In this document: positions 15,668 to 25,781 of the stretch, piece after piece | Numbering within the stretch: position 1 is the first letter of the stretch | How the letters are laid out: the number at the start of each line of letters is the position of its first letter | Assembly: GCA_002255955.1 (NCBI GenBank) | Contig: NKIM01000008.1 | Span: 88,227 to 152,226 of the forward strand | Reading direction: 5' to 3' | Origin: Burkholderiales bacterium PBB2 | Lineage (GTDB): Bacteria; Pseudomonadota; Gammaproteobacteria; Burkholderiales; Burkholderiaceae_C | Length of the DNA stretch: 64,000 bases | Made by a program: the position numbers and the translations under genes | Notes under the pieces: generated by a model | Seen by the model: only the letters and a program-made list of their open reading frames with translations | Told to the model about the DNA's origin: nothing | The model's database searches: none

Positions 15668-18600
15668 CTAGCTCCAGCTCTCTCCCAAAGCCTGCGCCTG
15701 CTGCAACACCAGTTCCACCGCTGCATCCTGCATATCCGGCGGGTATTTGTACTTGCGCAGGATGCGCTTGACCATCAGGCGCAGGCTGGCGCGCACGCTT
15801 TCGCGTTCGGACCAATCCACGCTCAGGTTCTTGCGCAGGTTCTCGGTCAGCTCGTGGGCGATCTTCTTCAGGGTCTCGTCGCTCAACTCCCGGACGGCCG
15901 ATTCGTTGTTGGCCAGGGCGTCGTAGAAGCGCACCTCGTCATCGCTCAGCCCCAGCGCCTCGCCGCGTGAGGCCGCGTCGCGGAACTTCTTGGCCATCTC
16001 GACCAGCTCTTCCATCACCTGCGCCGTCTCGATCGAGCGGTTCTGGTAGCGCGTGATGACGTTGACCAGCAGCTCGGAGAACTTCTTCTGCTGCACCACA
16101 TTGCTGGCGAACTTGGACTTGATCTCGCCCTCCAGCAGCCGCTCAAGCAGCTCCACCGCCAGATTGCGCTCCGGCAGGTTCTTCACCTGAGCCAGGAACT
16201 CGTCATCGAGCAGGCCGATATTGGGCTTGTCCAGGCCGACCGCATCGAAGATGTCCACCACGGCGTCCGACACCACGGCCTGGCTGATGATCTGGCGGAT
16301 CGCCTGCTCGCGCTGCTCGTCGGTTTTCTTTTGCTGCGAGATCTCGCGCTTGGTCAGGATCACCTTCACTGCTTGCAGAAAGGCCACTTCCTCGCGCACG
16401 GCCTTGGCTTCGTCCAGCGTGCAGCACAGCGTGAAGGCCTTGCTCATCGCCAGGGCTGCGTCAGCGAAGCGCTTCTTGCCGTCGCGGTTGCCTTCTGTTT
16501 TGAGGCCCAGCACATGGTTGGCAGCCCCCGCAAGCGTTTTGTGCCCTCCCGTAAGGAATCCACTCCAGTCATAGCCGTGCAGCATGGCCCGCAGCACATC
16601 CAGCTTCTCCGCCAGCACGGCATAGGCCTCATGCGCATCCACGGTCGGCCGGCCGCGCCCGTGGCTGGCCGTGTACTCGCGCATGGCCGCCTTCAGCTCG
16701 TTGCCGATGCCGATGTAGTCCACCACCAGGCCGCCCTGCTTGTCCTTGAACACGCGGTTCACGCGGGCGATGGCCTGCATCAAGTTGTGGCCCTTCATCG
16801 GCTTGTCCACGTACATGGTGTGCACGCAAGGCGCATCAAAGCCGGTCAGCCACATATCGCGCACGATCACCAGCTTGAGCGGGTCGGCCGGGTCCTTGAA
16901 GCGCTTTTCCAGCCGCTTCTTGACCTGGCTGCTGTAGATGTGCGGGCGCAGCAGCGCCTTGTCGCTGGCCGAGCCGGTCATGATGATCTTGATGGCGCCC
17001 CGCTCAGAATCGGCGTCATGCCAATCCGGCCGCAGCTTGATGATCTCGTCGTAGAGGTGGACGCAAATGTCCCGGCTCATGGCCACCAGCATGGCCTTGC
17101 CGCGCTGGGCTGCATCCCTCGCCTCAAAGTGCGTCACCAGATCGGCCGCCACGCTGGCCACGCGCGGCCCGGCGCCTACCACCTTTTCCAGCGCCGCCCA
17201 GCGGCTCTTGAGCTTGGCTTGGGTGCTTTCCTCTTCGTCCTCGGCCAGTTCGTCCACTTCGTCGTCGATGCTGGGCAGCTCTTCGTCCTTCAGGCGCAGC
17301 TTGGCCAGGCGCGACTCGTAGTAGATGGCGACCGTGGCGCCATCTTCCTTGGCCTGCTGCATGTCGTAGACATGGATGTAGTCGCCGAACACCGCGCGCG
17401 TGTCGCGGTCTGCCGCCGACACCGGCGTGCCGGTGAAGGCGACGAAGGTGGCGTGGGGCAATGCGTCGCGCAGATGCTGGGCATAGCCGACCTGGTACTT
17501 GGTCTTGTACGCGGGGGACTCAAAATCCCCCGCCGCGTGTGCTGGCGCCGCGCCGTCCGTGGTCAAGGCGCTTGCTGCTGGCCCGCCGCGAACCTTCACC
17601 TCCTTCAGCTTGGCCTCAAAGCCGTACTGCGTCCGGTGCGCTTCGTCGGCGATGACGACGATATTGCGCCGGTCCGAGAGCATGGGGAACAGGTCCTCAT
17701 CCTCGCCCGGCATGAACTTCTGGATGGTCGCGAAGACGATGCCGCCCGACGGCCGGTTGCTCAGCAGCGCGCGCAGCTCCTGCCGCGTGGTGGCCTGCAC
17801 CGGCTGCTCGCGCAACAAGTCCTGCGCGAGGCTGAACACGCCAAACAGCTGGCCGTCCAGGTCGTTGCGGTCGGTGATCACGACGATGGTCGGGTTCTCC
17901 ATCGCCGGCTCTTGCATCACCCGCGCCGCAAAGCAGGTCATGGTGATGCTCTTGCCGCTGCCCTGGGTGTGCCAGACCACACCCCCCTTGCCACGCTGCG
18001 CCGCGTTGCTGTCTGGCCGGCTGGCTGCGACCACATGCTCAATCGCTGCGCGCACCGCGTGGAACTGGTGATAGCCCGCAACCTTTTTAATCAGCCGCCC
18101 ATCGTCCTCGAACAGCACGAAGTAGCGCAGATAGTCCAGCAGCATGGCCGGGGCCAAGGCGCCGCGCACCAGGGTTTCCAACTCGTTGAACTGGCCCAGC
18201 GGGTCTAGGTCGCTGCCATTGATCGTGCGCCATTGCTGGAAGCGCTCTTCATCGCTGGACAGCGAGCCCATGCGCGCTTCGCTGCCGTCCGAGATCACCA
18301 GCAGCTCGTTGTACTGGAACACATCTGGGATCTGTGCCTTGTAGGTCTGGATCTGATCGAAGGCCTTCCAGATGTCGGCCTGCGTGTCGGCCGGGTTCTT
18401 CAGCTCGATCAGCACCAGGGGCAGGCCGTTGACAAACAAGATGATGTCCGGCCGGCGTGTGTGGTGCGGCCCCTTGATGGTGAACTGGTTGACCGCCCAC
18501 CATTCGTTGGCCGCCACATCGCTCCAGTCGATCAAACGGACGAAATCGCCGCGCGTTTCGCCATCCTTCTGGTACTGCACCGGCACGCCGCTGATCAGTA

Positions 18601-18865
18601 ACTTGTGAAACGTACGGTTTGCCGAAAGCAGTGCAGGGATGCCCAGGTCCAGCAGCTGCGCGAGCGCATCCTCGCGGGCGCTGGCTGGGATGCCGGGGTT
18701 CAGTCTATGGACGGCCGCGCTGAGCCGGCCGCGCAGCAGCACCTGGCGGTAGTCGCTGCGCTCGGGCGCCGGGCTGTCGGGGGCGATGTCGGCACCATGG
18801 CGGTGGGTGTAGCCGGTCTCCACCAGCCATGACAAGGCTTCTTGTTCGAGTTGATCTTCGGTCAT
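15668..18865 (-). CDS. hsdR: Type I restriction endonuclease subunit R
   Basis: 1065 residues, the motor and nuclease subunit of a type I restriction complex. The nuclease core shows RPD (138-140) and IELK (153-156). The helicase half has Walker A TQGSGKS (300-306), DEAH (407-410) and downstream SF2 motifs; the C-terminus is the helical region that binds the methylase. The ATG at 18865 follows GGGGAGG. It is separated from hsdM and hsdS by fic and a DUF3883-like gene, all on the same strand. The gene is full length with no interruption. Confidence 0.96.
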   Translation of the reverse strand: MTEDQLEQEALSWLVETGYTHRHGADIAPDSPAPERSDYRQVLLRGRLSAAVHRLNPGIPASAREDALAQLLDLGIPALLSANRTFHKLLISGVPVQYQKDGETRGDFVRLIDWSDVAANEWWAVNQFTIKGPHHTRRPDIILFVNGLPLVLIELKNPADTQADIWKAFDQIQTYKAQIPDVFQYNELLVISDGSEARMGSLSSDEERFQQWRTINGSDLDPLGQFNELETLVRGALAPAMLLDYLRYFVLFEDDGRLIKKVAGYHQFHAVRAAIEHVVAASRPDSNAAQRGKGGVVWHTQGSGKSITMTCFAARVMQEPAMENPTIVVITDRNDLDGQLFGVFSLAQDLLREQPVQATTRQELRALLSNRPSGGIVFATIQKFMPGEDEDLFPMLSDRRNIVVIADEAHRTQYGFEAKLKEVKVRGGPAASALTTDGAAPAHAAGDFESPAYKTKYQVGYAQHLRDALPHATFVAFTGTPVSAADRDTRAVFGDYIHVYDMQQAKEDGATVAIYYESRLAKLRLKDEELPSIDDEVDELAEDEEESTQAKLKSRWAALEKVVGAGPRVASVAADLVTHFEARDAAQRGKAMLVAMSRDICVHLYDEIIKLRPDWHDADSERGAIKIIMTGSASDKALLRPHIYSSQVKKRLEKRFKDPADPLKLVIVRDMWLTGFDAPCVHTMYVDKPMKGHNLMQAIARVNRVFKDKQGGLVVDYIGIGNELKAAMREYTASHGRGRPTVDAHEAYAVLAEKLDVLRAMLHGYDWSGFLTGGHKTLAGAANHVLGLKTEGNRDGKKRFADAALAMSKAFTLCCTLDEAKAVREEVAFLQAVKVILTKREISQQKKTDEQREQAIRQIISQAVVSDAVVDIFDAVGLDKPNIGLLDDEFLAQVKNLPERNLAVELLERLLEGEIKSKFASNVVQQKKFSELLVNVITRYQNRSIETAQVMEELVEMAKKFRDAASRGEALGLSDDEVRFYDALANNESAVRELSDETLKKIAHELTENLRKNLSVDWSERESVRASLRLMVKRILRKYKYPPDMQDAAVELVLQQAQALGESWS

Positions 18866-18931
18866 CGCACCAGCCTCCCCAGGCTTTTGTTGGTTTGTTG
18901 GCTTTCTTACTTGCTTGTTTGCTTGCTGTTC
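18866..18931 (-). promoter_or_regulatory. A-rich tetrad leader of hsdR
   Basis: On the mRNA strand the sequence after the fic stop consists of CAAG/CAAA/CAAC tetrads for about 40 bases, then GGGGAGG and the hsdR ATG. It is probably an unstructured leader. The tetrad number is small and degenerate, so slippage is less likely than in true phase-variable repeats. Confidence 0.45.
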
Positions 18932-20086
18932 CTACAGCGCCAGCAGTTCGATGTAGCGCTGATAGCTGTAGCTGCGGTTTTTCTTTTGCCCCGTCAGCTC
19001 GGCCACGATGCCCAAGCCTTCCAGCACCTGGACGGCCGCATTGGCCGTCGGGAAACTGGTGTCCAGGCTCTGCCGGGCGCGCTCGACCGTGAAGCGCGGC
19101 ATCATGGGCAGCATCTCGAACAGGCGGTAGCTGGCCGGGCCGGCCTTGGGCGATGCCAGCAGGCGGCGGCGGTCGGCCGCCACCAGGCTGGCGATGCCCA
19201 CAATGCCGCGCTCGGCCTGCGTGGCCGCAGCCTCTACCCCCGCCAGGAAGAAAGCCACCCAGCCTTCCCAGTCCCCGCCCTCGCGCACCGCCGAAAGCCG
19301 GCGGTAGTACTCCGATTGGTGCTGCTTCAAATAGCCGCTGACATACATCAGCGGCTCTGGCAGCAAAGCCCAATGCTCCAACAAGGCGGCGATCAGCAGG
19401 CGGCCGATACGGCCATTGCCATCGAGAAAAGGGTGAATGGTCTCGAACTGCGCATGCACCAGGGCGATCTTCACCAGCGCGGGCAAGACACTCTGTGGCG
19501 ATGGCTCGTGATGAACAAAGCGCTCCAGATCAGCGAGCAAGCCCGCCACATGCTCCGGTGGCGGCGGCACGAAGGCGGCGGTACCCGGCCGCGTGCCACC
19601 GATCCAATTCTGCGAGCGGCGCAGTTCTCCCGGCTGCTTGCCCGCGCCGCGAGCACCATCGAGCAGCAGCCGGTGTGCCTCGCACAGCAGGCGCACGCTG
19701 ATTGGCAGGCCGCCGGGGCTGCGCAGGTTCTCCTGCACGAGCTTGAAAGCGCGCAGGTAGTTGGTGACTTCTTCCACGTCCTCGGTGTTGCTGACGGCAA
19801 AGCCCGCCTCGCCGTCGAACAAATCGGTCAGGGTGGCCTGCGTGCCCTCGATCTGCGAGGTCAAGAGCGCTTCCTTGCGAATCGCGCTGTAGAGCAGCCA
19901 ATCCACCGAGGGCACCAGGCCCGCCACGCCCGACAACCGCGCCAGCGCCAGTTCGGCGGCGTGGTTCAGCGCTGCGAATGACTCCGTGGCCAGCTCGGGG
20001 CCACGCGGCGGCAAGGCATGCGGCACAAAGGCCTGAACGGATTCGCCCAGGGTGCTTGAGGTGACGTAAGAGCCCGTGCTGCGCAT
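18932..20086 (-). CDS. Fic-domain AMP-transferase family protein
   Basis: 384 residues. The catalytic motif HPFLDGNGRIGR (218-229) matches HxFx(D/E)GNGRxxR, so AMPylation or a related nucleotidyl transfer to a protein target is expected. The autoinhibitory motif [ST]xxxE[GN] appears as TSQIEG (76-81), making this a class II Fic enzyme. A winged helix-turn-helix lies at the C-terminus (about 310-380), and regulators of this layout may act on their own genes. The ATG at 20086 is preceded by AAGC tetrads. Such Fic genes are often embedded in type I R-M loci; its role here is not established. Confidence 0.92.
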   Translation of the reverse strand: MRSTGSYVTSSTLGESVQAFVPHALPPRGPELATESFAALNHAAELALARLSGVAGLVPSVDWLLYSAIRKEALLTSQIEGTQATLTDLFDGEAGFAVSNTEDVEEVTNYLRAFKLVQENLRSPGGLPISVRLLCEAHRLLLDGARGAGKQPGELRRSQNWIGGTRPGTAAFVPPPPEHVAGLLADLERFVHHEPSPQSVLPALVKIALVHAQFETIHPFLDGNGRIGRLLIAALLEHWALLPEPLMYVSGYLKQHQSEYYRRLSAVREGGDWEGWVAFFLAGVEAAATQAERGIVGIASLVAADRRRLLASPKAGPASYRLFEMLPMMPRFTVERARQSLDTSFPTANAAVQVLEGLGIVAELTGQKKNRSYSYQRYIELLAL

Positions 20087-20166
20087 CTGCTTGCTTGCTT
20101 GTTCGCTTGCGTGGGTAGGTCTGGTGTGGGTCGGTATGAAAGCGGCCTTGAATGGGCGGCGGGCTT

Positions 20167-20184
20167 ATTAAAGCATTCTTTAAT
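20167..20184. promoter_or_regulatory. Palindrome upstream of fic
   Basis: ATTAAAG-CATT-CTTTAAT is a perfect 7+4+7 inverted repeat, 81 bases before the fic start. A plausible operator, perhaps for the wHTH domain of Fic itself. Confidence 0.5.
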
Positions 20185-20240
20185 GAGGGCCGGCGCAATC
20201 AAAGCGGATCGAGCACGCCTTGTGCGGCAAGGCATGCGCA

Positions 20241-20299
20241 TAGAAAACGCGTTTTTCTGAACAGGTCCGCTCGCATCGGCTTAGAAAAACGCATTTCCT
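20241..20299. promoter_or_regulatory. Paired AGAAAACGCGTTTT-type sites
   Basis: TAGAAAACGCGTTTTTCT (20241-20258) and TAGAAAAACGCATTTCCT (20282-20299) are two near-palindromic copies of one motif about 41 bases apart, four helical turns. The arrangement suggests cooperative regulator binding upstream of fic-hsdR. Confidence 0.45.
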
Positions 20300-20428
20300 A
20301 AACAATTGAAGCACCCGCGGTCTTGCCGAGAGGTGTGCCCGTTCAAGCGGCCCAGCGAGCTTGTTTCATCGGCAGGTCGTTTCGCTACAAAGTGGCCAGC
20401 TTCGACCCAGAACCTCTGTATGTGTGTA

Positions 20429-20464
20429 AGGGGCCTCCATCACCCGCAATGGCAGGGCCCCTTC
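20429..20464 (-). terminator. Candidate terminator hairpin downstream of the DUF3883-like gene
   Basis: AAGGGGCC and GGGCCCCTT arms enclose about 18 bases. The U-tract is short on either strand, so it is a weak terminator candidate. Confidence 0.35.
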
Positions 20465-20523
20465 TTTGAACCTTGATCATTCGTCCGCTCCGCAGCGGCA
20501 CGACTTGGCGGCAATTTGTAGCG

Positions 20524-21399
20524 CTAGGACGGTTTGAACTGGCATCGCCAAGCGAGGGCATTCATGTCAAACGCAGTCTCAAGTTCTGGCCAGGTGTATT
20601 CATGCAAAAGAGGTTTTTCCCCCAAAGCATTACTCACCAAATAGAGGCGCCAATCTGCTGAAGCTTTTGCGCGCTGGCGCTCGTTTCGGGTGATGAAGAA
20701 AATCCGGGCCATTTCACTCGTGCCTTTGACCTCAACTTCAAGACGCTTCCCATTGCCTGTCGCCAGCAGGTCAAAGCCGCAGTTCTCTGCCTGCCGGTCT
20801 TCAATGTCAAAGCCGTTCGCTTTGAGCGCCGCAATCACATGGTCCACTGCGGCCTTCTCGACAGCCTTCCGAGTTTCAGCATCGCCAAATCCTCCGCCGC
20901 GAACTTCGATCTCTTCAGTTCGATCCGGTCGTTCGATTTGAAGCAGACGTTTAGATACCGAGCGGAGCCAAGCTTCGATTGCGCGCTGATCGGGAGCTAT
21001 TACCCTGTGGGTCCAGTGCTTGCCTACCTCAGGCGAGGTGACTGCCAGCGTCTCTAAGTGTTTGACGGTGATTCGAAGGTGGATCTGTCGACGTTTATCA
21101 ACTTTGGGCAAACCGATTCCTGAGTCTTGGTCTAGCCGAAGTGCCAAGCGCCTGTCCTTCTGGCACGCTGGGTCATCTGACACACTGAAAACCAGAGCTT
21201 TGTACATGCCTTCATCATGCGTTGTTGGCTTGCATCTGTCGCCCAGGCCCACCTTCAACTCTGGAAGCAGACGACAGATGACAACGGCAGCTTGGCGGCC
21301 CCATTCCTGGTCTTCGGGCGAGAGGCTGTTCCATCCTTTTAGCTGTCTAAGTTTGCAGTTCAGGTCGGTTCGCTCGCGAGGCGATAGGGCGTTGTTCAT
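20524..21399 (-). CDS. DUF3883-like protein in the type I R-M locus
   Basis: 291 residues. The C-terminal half carries a core like DUF3883/restriction-endonuclease-like folds: AENCGFDLLAT, then LEVEVKGTSE and FFITRNERQRAK (about 203-245), with the D...E-x-K order of a PD-(D/E)xK nuclease (GFD, then EVEVK). The N-terminal half (about 20-110) is unrecognised. The ATG at 21399 is chosen over a TTG at 21450. It sits between hsdS and fic on the same strand, with GC clearly below the chromosomal level, suggesting later acquisition as a defence accessory. Nuclease activity is inferred from the motif only. Confidence 0.7.
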   Translation of the reverse strand: MNNALSPRERTDLNCKLRQLKGWNSLSPEDQEWGRQAAVVICRLLPELKVGLGDRCKPTTHDEGMYKALVFSVSDDPACQKDRRLALRLDQDSGIGLPKVDKRRQIHLRITVKHLETLAVTSPEVGKHWTHRVIAPDQRAIEAWLRSVSKRLLQIERPDRTEEIEVRGGGFGDAETRKAVEKAAVDHVIAALKANGFDIEDRQAENCGFDLLATGNGKRLEVEVKGTSEMARIFFITRNERQRAKASADWRLYLVSNALGEKPLLHEYTWPELETAFDMNALAWRCQFKPS

Positions 21400-21456
21400 G
21401 GCGTTCCGCGTTTTCTTTCTAGGCAGTGATTGCGCCCCAAGGCTTGCCAAATTTTT

Positions 21457-22843
21457 CTATTGGCCGCTGTCATGTGGCGCGAAGTTGAAAGTAGGCTCTT
21501 GCCCGGATTGAGCTCGAGTTGCTTGCAGTGCTGCGGCTTCAGACTTGGCCTCCGGCAGCCGAAGCTGGCCGGAGATCAGGCGGGGGAGGAGGGTGTCGCG
21601 GAGAGAAGCGAGGGAACGCGATTGCTGCAGGTTCTCCAGGATGCGAAGCATCAGCGGCTCAATCGCCGCCTCGAATACACGGATCACATCCCGATCGGCA
21701 GGGAAGACGAGATTCACGCCTGCGAGGGTGTCTCGCGTGATCGTGTCGAAGACGGAGCCGTGTGCTCGCCGCTTGAGTTGATCAACCAAGCGAGCTGTAC
21801 TCAAGAAGGTGAAGTACTTGTCTCCAGCAACCCCCTTCAGTCCGTAGCATGATTGATTCATGGCCATCTCGAGGCTGGTGAGCGCCAAGCGGCCTACGGT
21901 TCCGCGCGCCGAAAGGATGGTGGTTCCGGCAGGAAGCAATTTGGTTGAAGAGCCTAGAAGTCCCGCTTCACTGATGTGCTTTTCCGTGTCGATCACGAAG
22001 ACATCCGACGCTGCCGGGGCATCAACAACTGAGAACCATGGGATGTTTCCGTTCCAGTATTCAGGAACTGTAGTCTTCGGCGTCCCGCCACCGATGACAT
22101 GAACCGTTTCTGAAAACGGTCTGGGCGACCACCCCCTCGGCACCTCCCCCAACTCCGAGTCCTCGAAGCTGTTAGGGAAGAGGGCGGCGGTGGCTTCGTC
22201 CATGCCTTTGGGGGCGCGGCCGTCGCGCTTGGCGCGCACGGGGTCGAAGTCCACGAACCAGGACTTGAACAGCGCCTGGGCGATGGCCTCAAGCGTGGCG
22301 TTGGTTTCGCGGAGCAAGGTGATGCGGTCGTCGAGTGCATCCAGAAGATTGCCAATGCGGTGAGCCTCGGAAGGAGGCGGCAATAGGAACTGGAAGTCAA
22401 GGATCCTGTCCGGAGACGTGTGCTTGACTGTTGATCCTGTTGCTCCAGCGAGAACATGGTGCCGATAGTCCGGACTGCGCAGCAGATAGTGCAGAAACGT
22501 CAAAGACGTGGACTTGCCAGGCAACAGTTGCACTCGACCAACCCGCTGGTTATGCAGCCAAGTGATTCCATTCTTTTTAGGTACGACAGCGCTGTACCCG
22601 AGCGTGTCCGCAGCCTTGCTGAGGTCAGTCATGGTGACCAGCAAATCACCAGGGTTCAGTACGAACTCGGCAGGGATCGGGCCGTTGTAGTACTTGGCCT
22701 TCCCGTCTTGAAAACCTCCGCCGATGGCAAAGTTCCCAGGCGTCGTCAGTTGATATTCAGTTGGTTCATCGGCGAAATGCTCGCCCTTGAAGGCGAAGCC
22801 GTGCTTGACGCGGATGTGATCTCGCAGCCTGGTCAACTCCCAA

Positions 22844-22854
<11 letters not shown>
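21457..22854 (-). CDS. hsdS: Type I restriction-modification specificity subunit S
   Basis: 465 residues, giving DNA sequence recognition to the HsdMR complex. Two target-recognition domains (about 5-150 and 240-385) are each followed by a long conserved helix ([20 protein letters not shown] near 170-190 and [20 protein letters not shown] near 395-415), the usual two-half layout for a bipartite target. The start overlaps the end of hsdM by 11 bases. Local GC drops within the variable domains, as expected for exchanged specificity genes. Confidence 0.93.
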
Positions 22855-24412
<1,558 letters not shown>

Positions 24413-24441
24413 GGGGGGCAGGTGAGGGGCGCGGGTGTGAA

Positions 24442-25248
24442 TCAGGGGCTGCCGTGGGCGGAGGCACCGCCGCCGGTGCCTGGTGGACCGTCTTGCACAG
24501 TGGCCAAGGCCACGGTCCAGTGGCCGCCGGGTTCTTGGCGGAGCTTGAGCAGGTCGTAGGTCTTGAGCATATTGACCAGGCCGGAGTGGCCGTAGGTCTG
24601 TGGTGAGAATGCGGGGTCGGTTCTGCGCAGGTAGGCCCCAAGTGTGCCGACTGCAACTCGACCATCCGAAGTGTCTGCCGCCATGAGCTTGACGGCATTG
24701 ACCACATTTCTCGGCCGCAGCTTCGGTTTCGGTGGCACAGGGGCCGCAGGCTTGCTTGCCTGCGTGGCGTCAGCCGCAGGCTCTGGCGGCATCCACTCAA
24801 AGAACTGGTCGCTGGCATTGCGCAGCGCATCGGGCGTTTTGGCCTCGCCGACGATGTGCACCGTGGCACCGCGCTCGCGCAGCTTGCGGCAGAGGCCGGC
24901 AAAGTCGGAGTCGCTGGTGACCAGGCAGTAGACATCAGCGCGCTGGTCGAACAGGGCTTCGGTGGCGTCCATGGCCAGGGCGATGTCCGAGGTGTTCTTG
25001 CCGGCGGCGTACTGGTACTGCAGGCAGGGCGTGAAGGCCAGGCGCACCAGCGCTTCCTGCCATTTGTTGGCCAAGGTGCTGTGGTTACCGTAGCCGCGCC
25101 GTAGCACCACGCGGCCAAACTTCGCAACCACGCGCAGCGCGAATTCCAGAATGTCTGGGGTGGTGTTGTCGCAGTCGACCAGCACGGCCACGCGCGTGTC
25201 GGCCCCGAGCAGCGCCTGCTGTTGGGGGTGTTGTTGGAGCATCGTCAT
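24442..25248 (-). CDS. NYN-domain ribonuclease with C-terminal LOTUS/OST-HTH domain
   Basis: 268 residues. The N-terminal NYN/PIN-like domain begins [14 protein letters not shown] (about 20-33) and contains TSDSDFAGL (about 110-118), giving the acidic cluster of a metal-dependent RNase. A Pro-rich linker (about 160-178) joins a LOTUS-type winged helix (about 180-255) likely to bind RNA or protein. LabA-like proteins have this layout; their targets are mostly unknown. It precedes hsdM on the same strand by 30 bases and may be an accessory of the R-M operon. Confidence 0.85.
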   Translation of the reverse strand: MTMLQQHPQQQALLGADTRVAVLVDCDNTTPDILEFALRVVAKFGRVVLRRGYGNHSTLANKWQEALVRLAFTPCLQYQYAAGKNTSDIALAMDATEALFDQRADVYCLVTSDSDFAGLCRKLRERGATVHIVGEAKTPDALRNASDQFFEWMPPEPAADATQASKPAAPVPPKPKLRPRNVVNAVKLMAADTSDGRVAVGTLGAYLRRTDPAFSPQTYGHSGLVNMLKTYDLLKLRQEPGGHWTVALATVQDGPPGTGGGASAHGSP

Positions 25249-25348
25249 GGGCTGTTCCGCCTCTCTTCCGTCCCTGTGTCGGCGGGGATGATAGACGCAG
25301 CGGAGCCTTGTGCAGAGCGGTGCAGCGCGCTGCTCCCTTGCCTGCGCC

Positions 25349-25756
25349 TCAGCCGATGTATTCCTGCCGCCTGAACCTCAGCGCCGACCAGTCTTCATCG
25401 ATGGCGACCTGGCGCACGGTGTCGAAGCCGGCGGCGCGCAGCAGGGTCCAGTCGCTGTCGCGGTGGAACTCGCCGCGCAGGCGTTTGGAGCTTTGCTTGG
25501 GGTAGGCGATCCAGATCAGGGCGTCGCCCTCGGCCAGGGGCAGGAGCGCGCGGCAGGCGGCGTCCAGCTCGGCCTGCGTGATGGCAAAGGCCAGGGCAAA
25601 GCGTAGGGGCACCGGGCCATGAGCCTCGCGCTGCAGCAGCAGGGTCGGGTCTTGCGCCAGCAGGGCGGCCAGCTCGGGCTCGAAGCTGGCCGGGGCGTTC
25701 AGCACGGTGAGCTGGCGCTGGGCGCCCAGGTTGAGCTTCTTGAACAAGGGCGTCAT
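25349..25756 (-). CDS. DUF3052-like protein
   Basis: 135 residues, soluble alpha/beta. The middle reads EGDALIWIAYPKQSSKRLRGE and the end DWTLLRAAGFDTVRQVAIDEDWSALRFR (in two parts, about 75-95 and 102-128), which resembles DUF3052, in which a WIAYPK strand is followed by a helical region and a DWSALRFR-type end. Function is unknown. It lies 25 bases downstream of the transglutaminase-like gene and is probably co-transcribed with it. Confidence 0.7.
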   Translation of the reverse strand: MTPLFKKLNLGAQRQLTVLNAPASFEPELAALLAQDPTLLLQREAHGPVPLRFALAFAITQAELDAACRALLPLAEGDALIWIAYPKQSSKRLRGEFHRDSDWTLLRAAGFDTVRQVAIDEDWSALRFRRQEYIG

Positions 25757-25781
25757 CGGGGGCTCCGGCGGCAGCTGGGGG

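Larger units (their letters stand above)
20087..20523. promoter_or_regulatory. Regulatory gap upstream of fic
   Basis: 437 bases with no gene. It holds AAGC tetrads next to the fic start, an 18-base palindrome at 20167-20184, two related A/T-rich near-palindromes at 20241-20258 and 20281-20299, and a hairpin near 20429-20464 that may end the upstream DUF3883-like transcript. AT content is higher than around it, as expected for the fic-hsdR promoter. Confidence 0.5.

Noticed and set aside
18895..18930. Phase-variable repeat controlling hsdR
   Set aside because: Tetrads are degenerate and outside the coding frame; too few perfect units for slippage-based switching.
20087..20523. Possible tRNA or attachment site beside the R-M island
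   Set aside because: No cloverleaf or flanking direct repeats were found; only operators and a weak hairpin.
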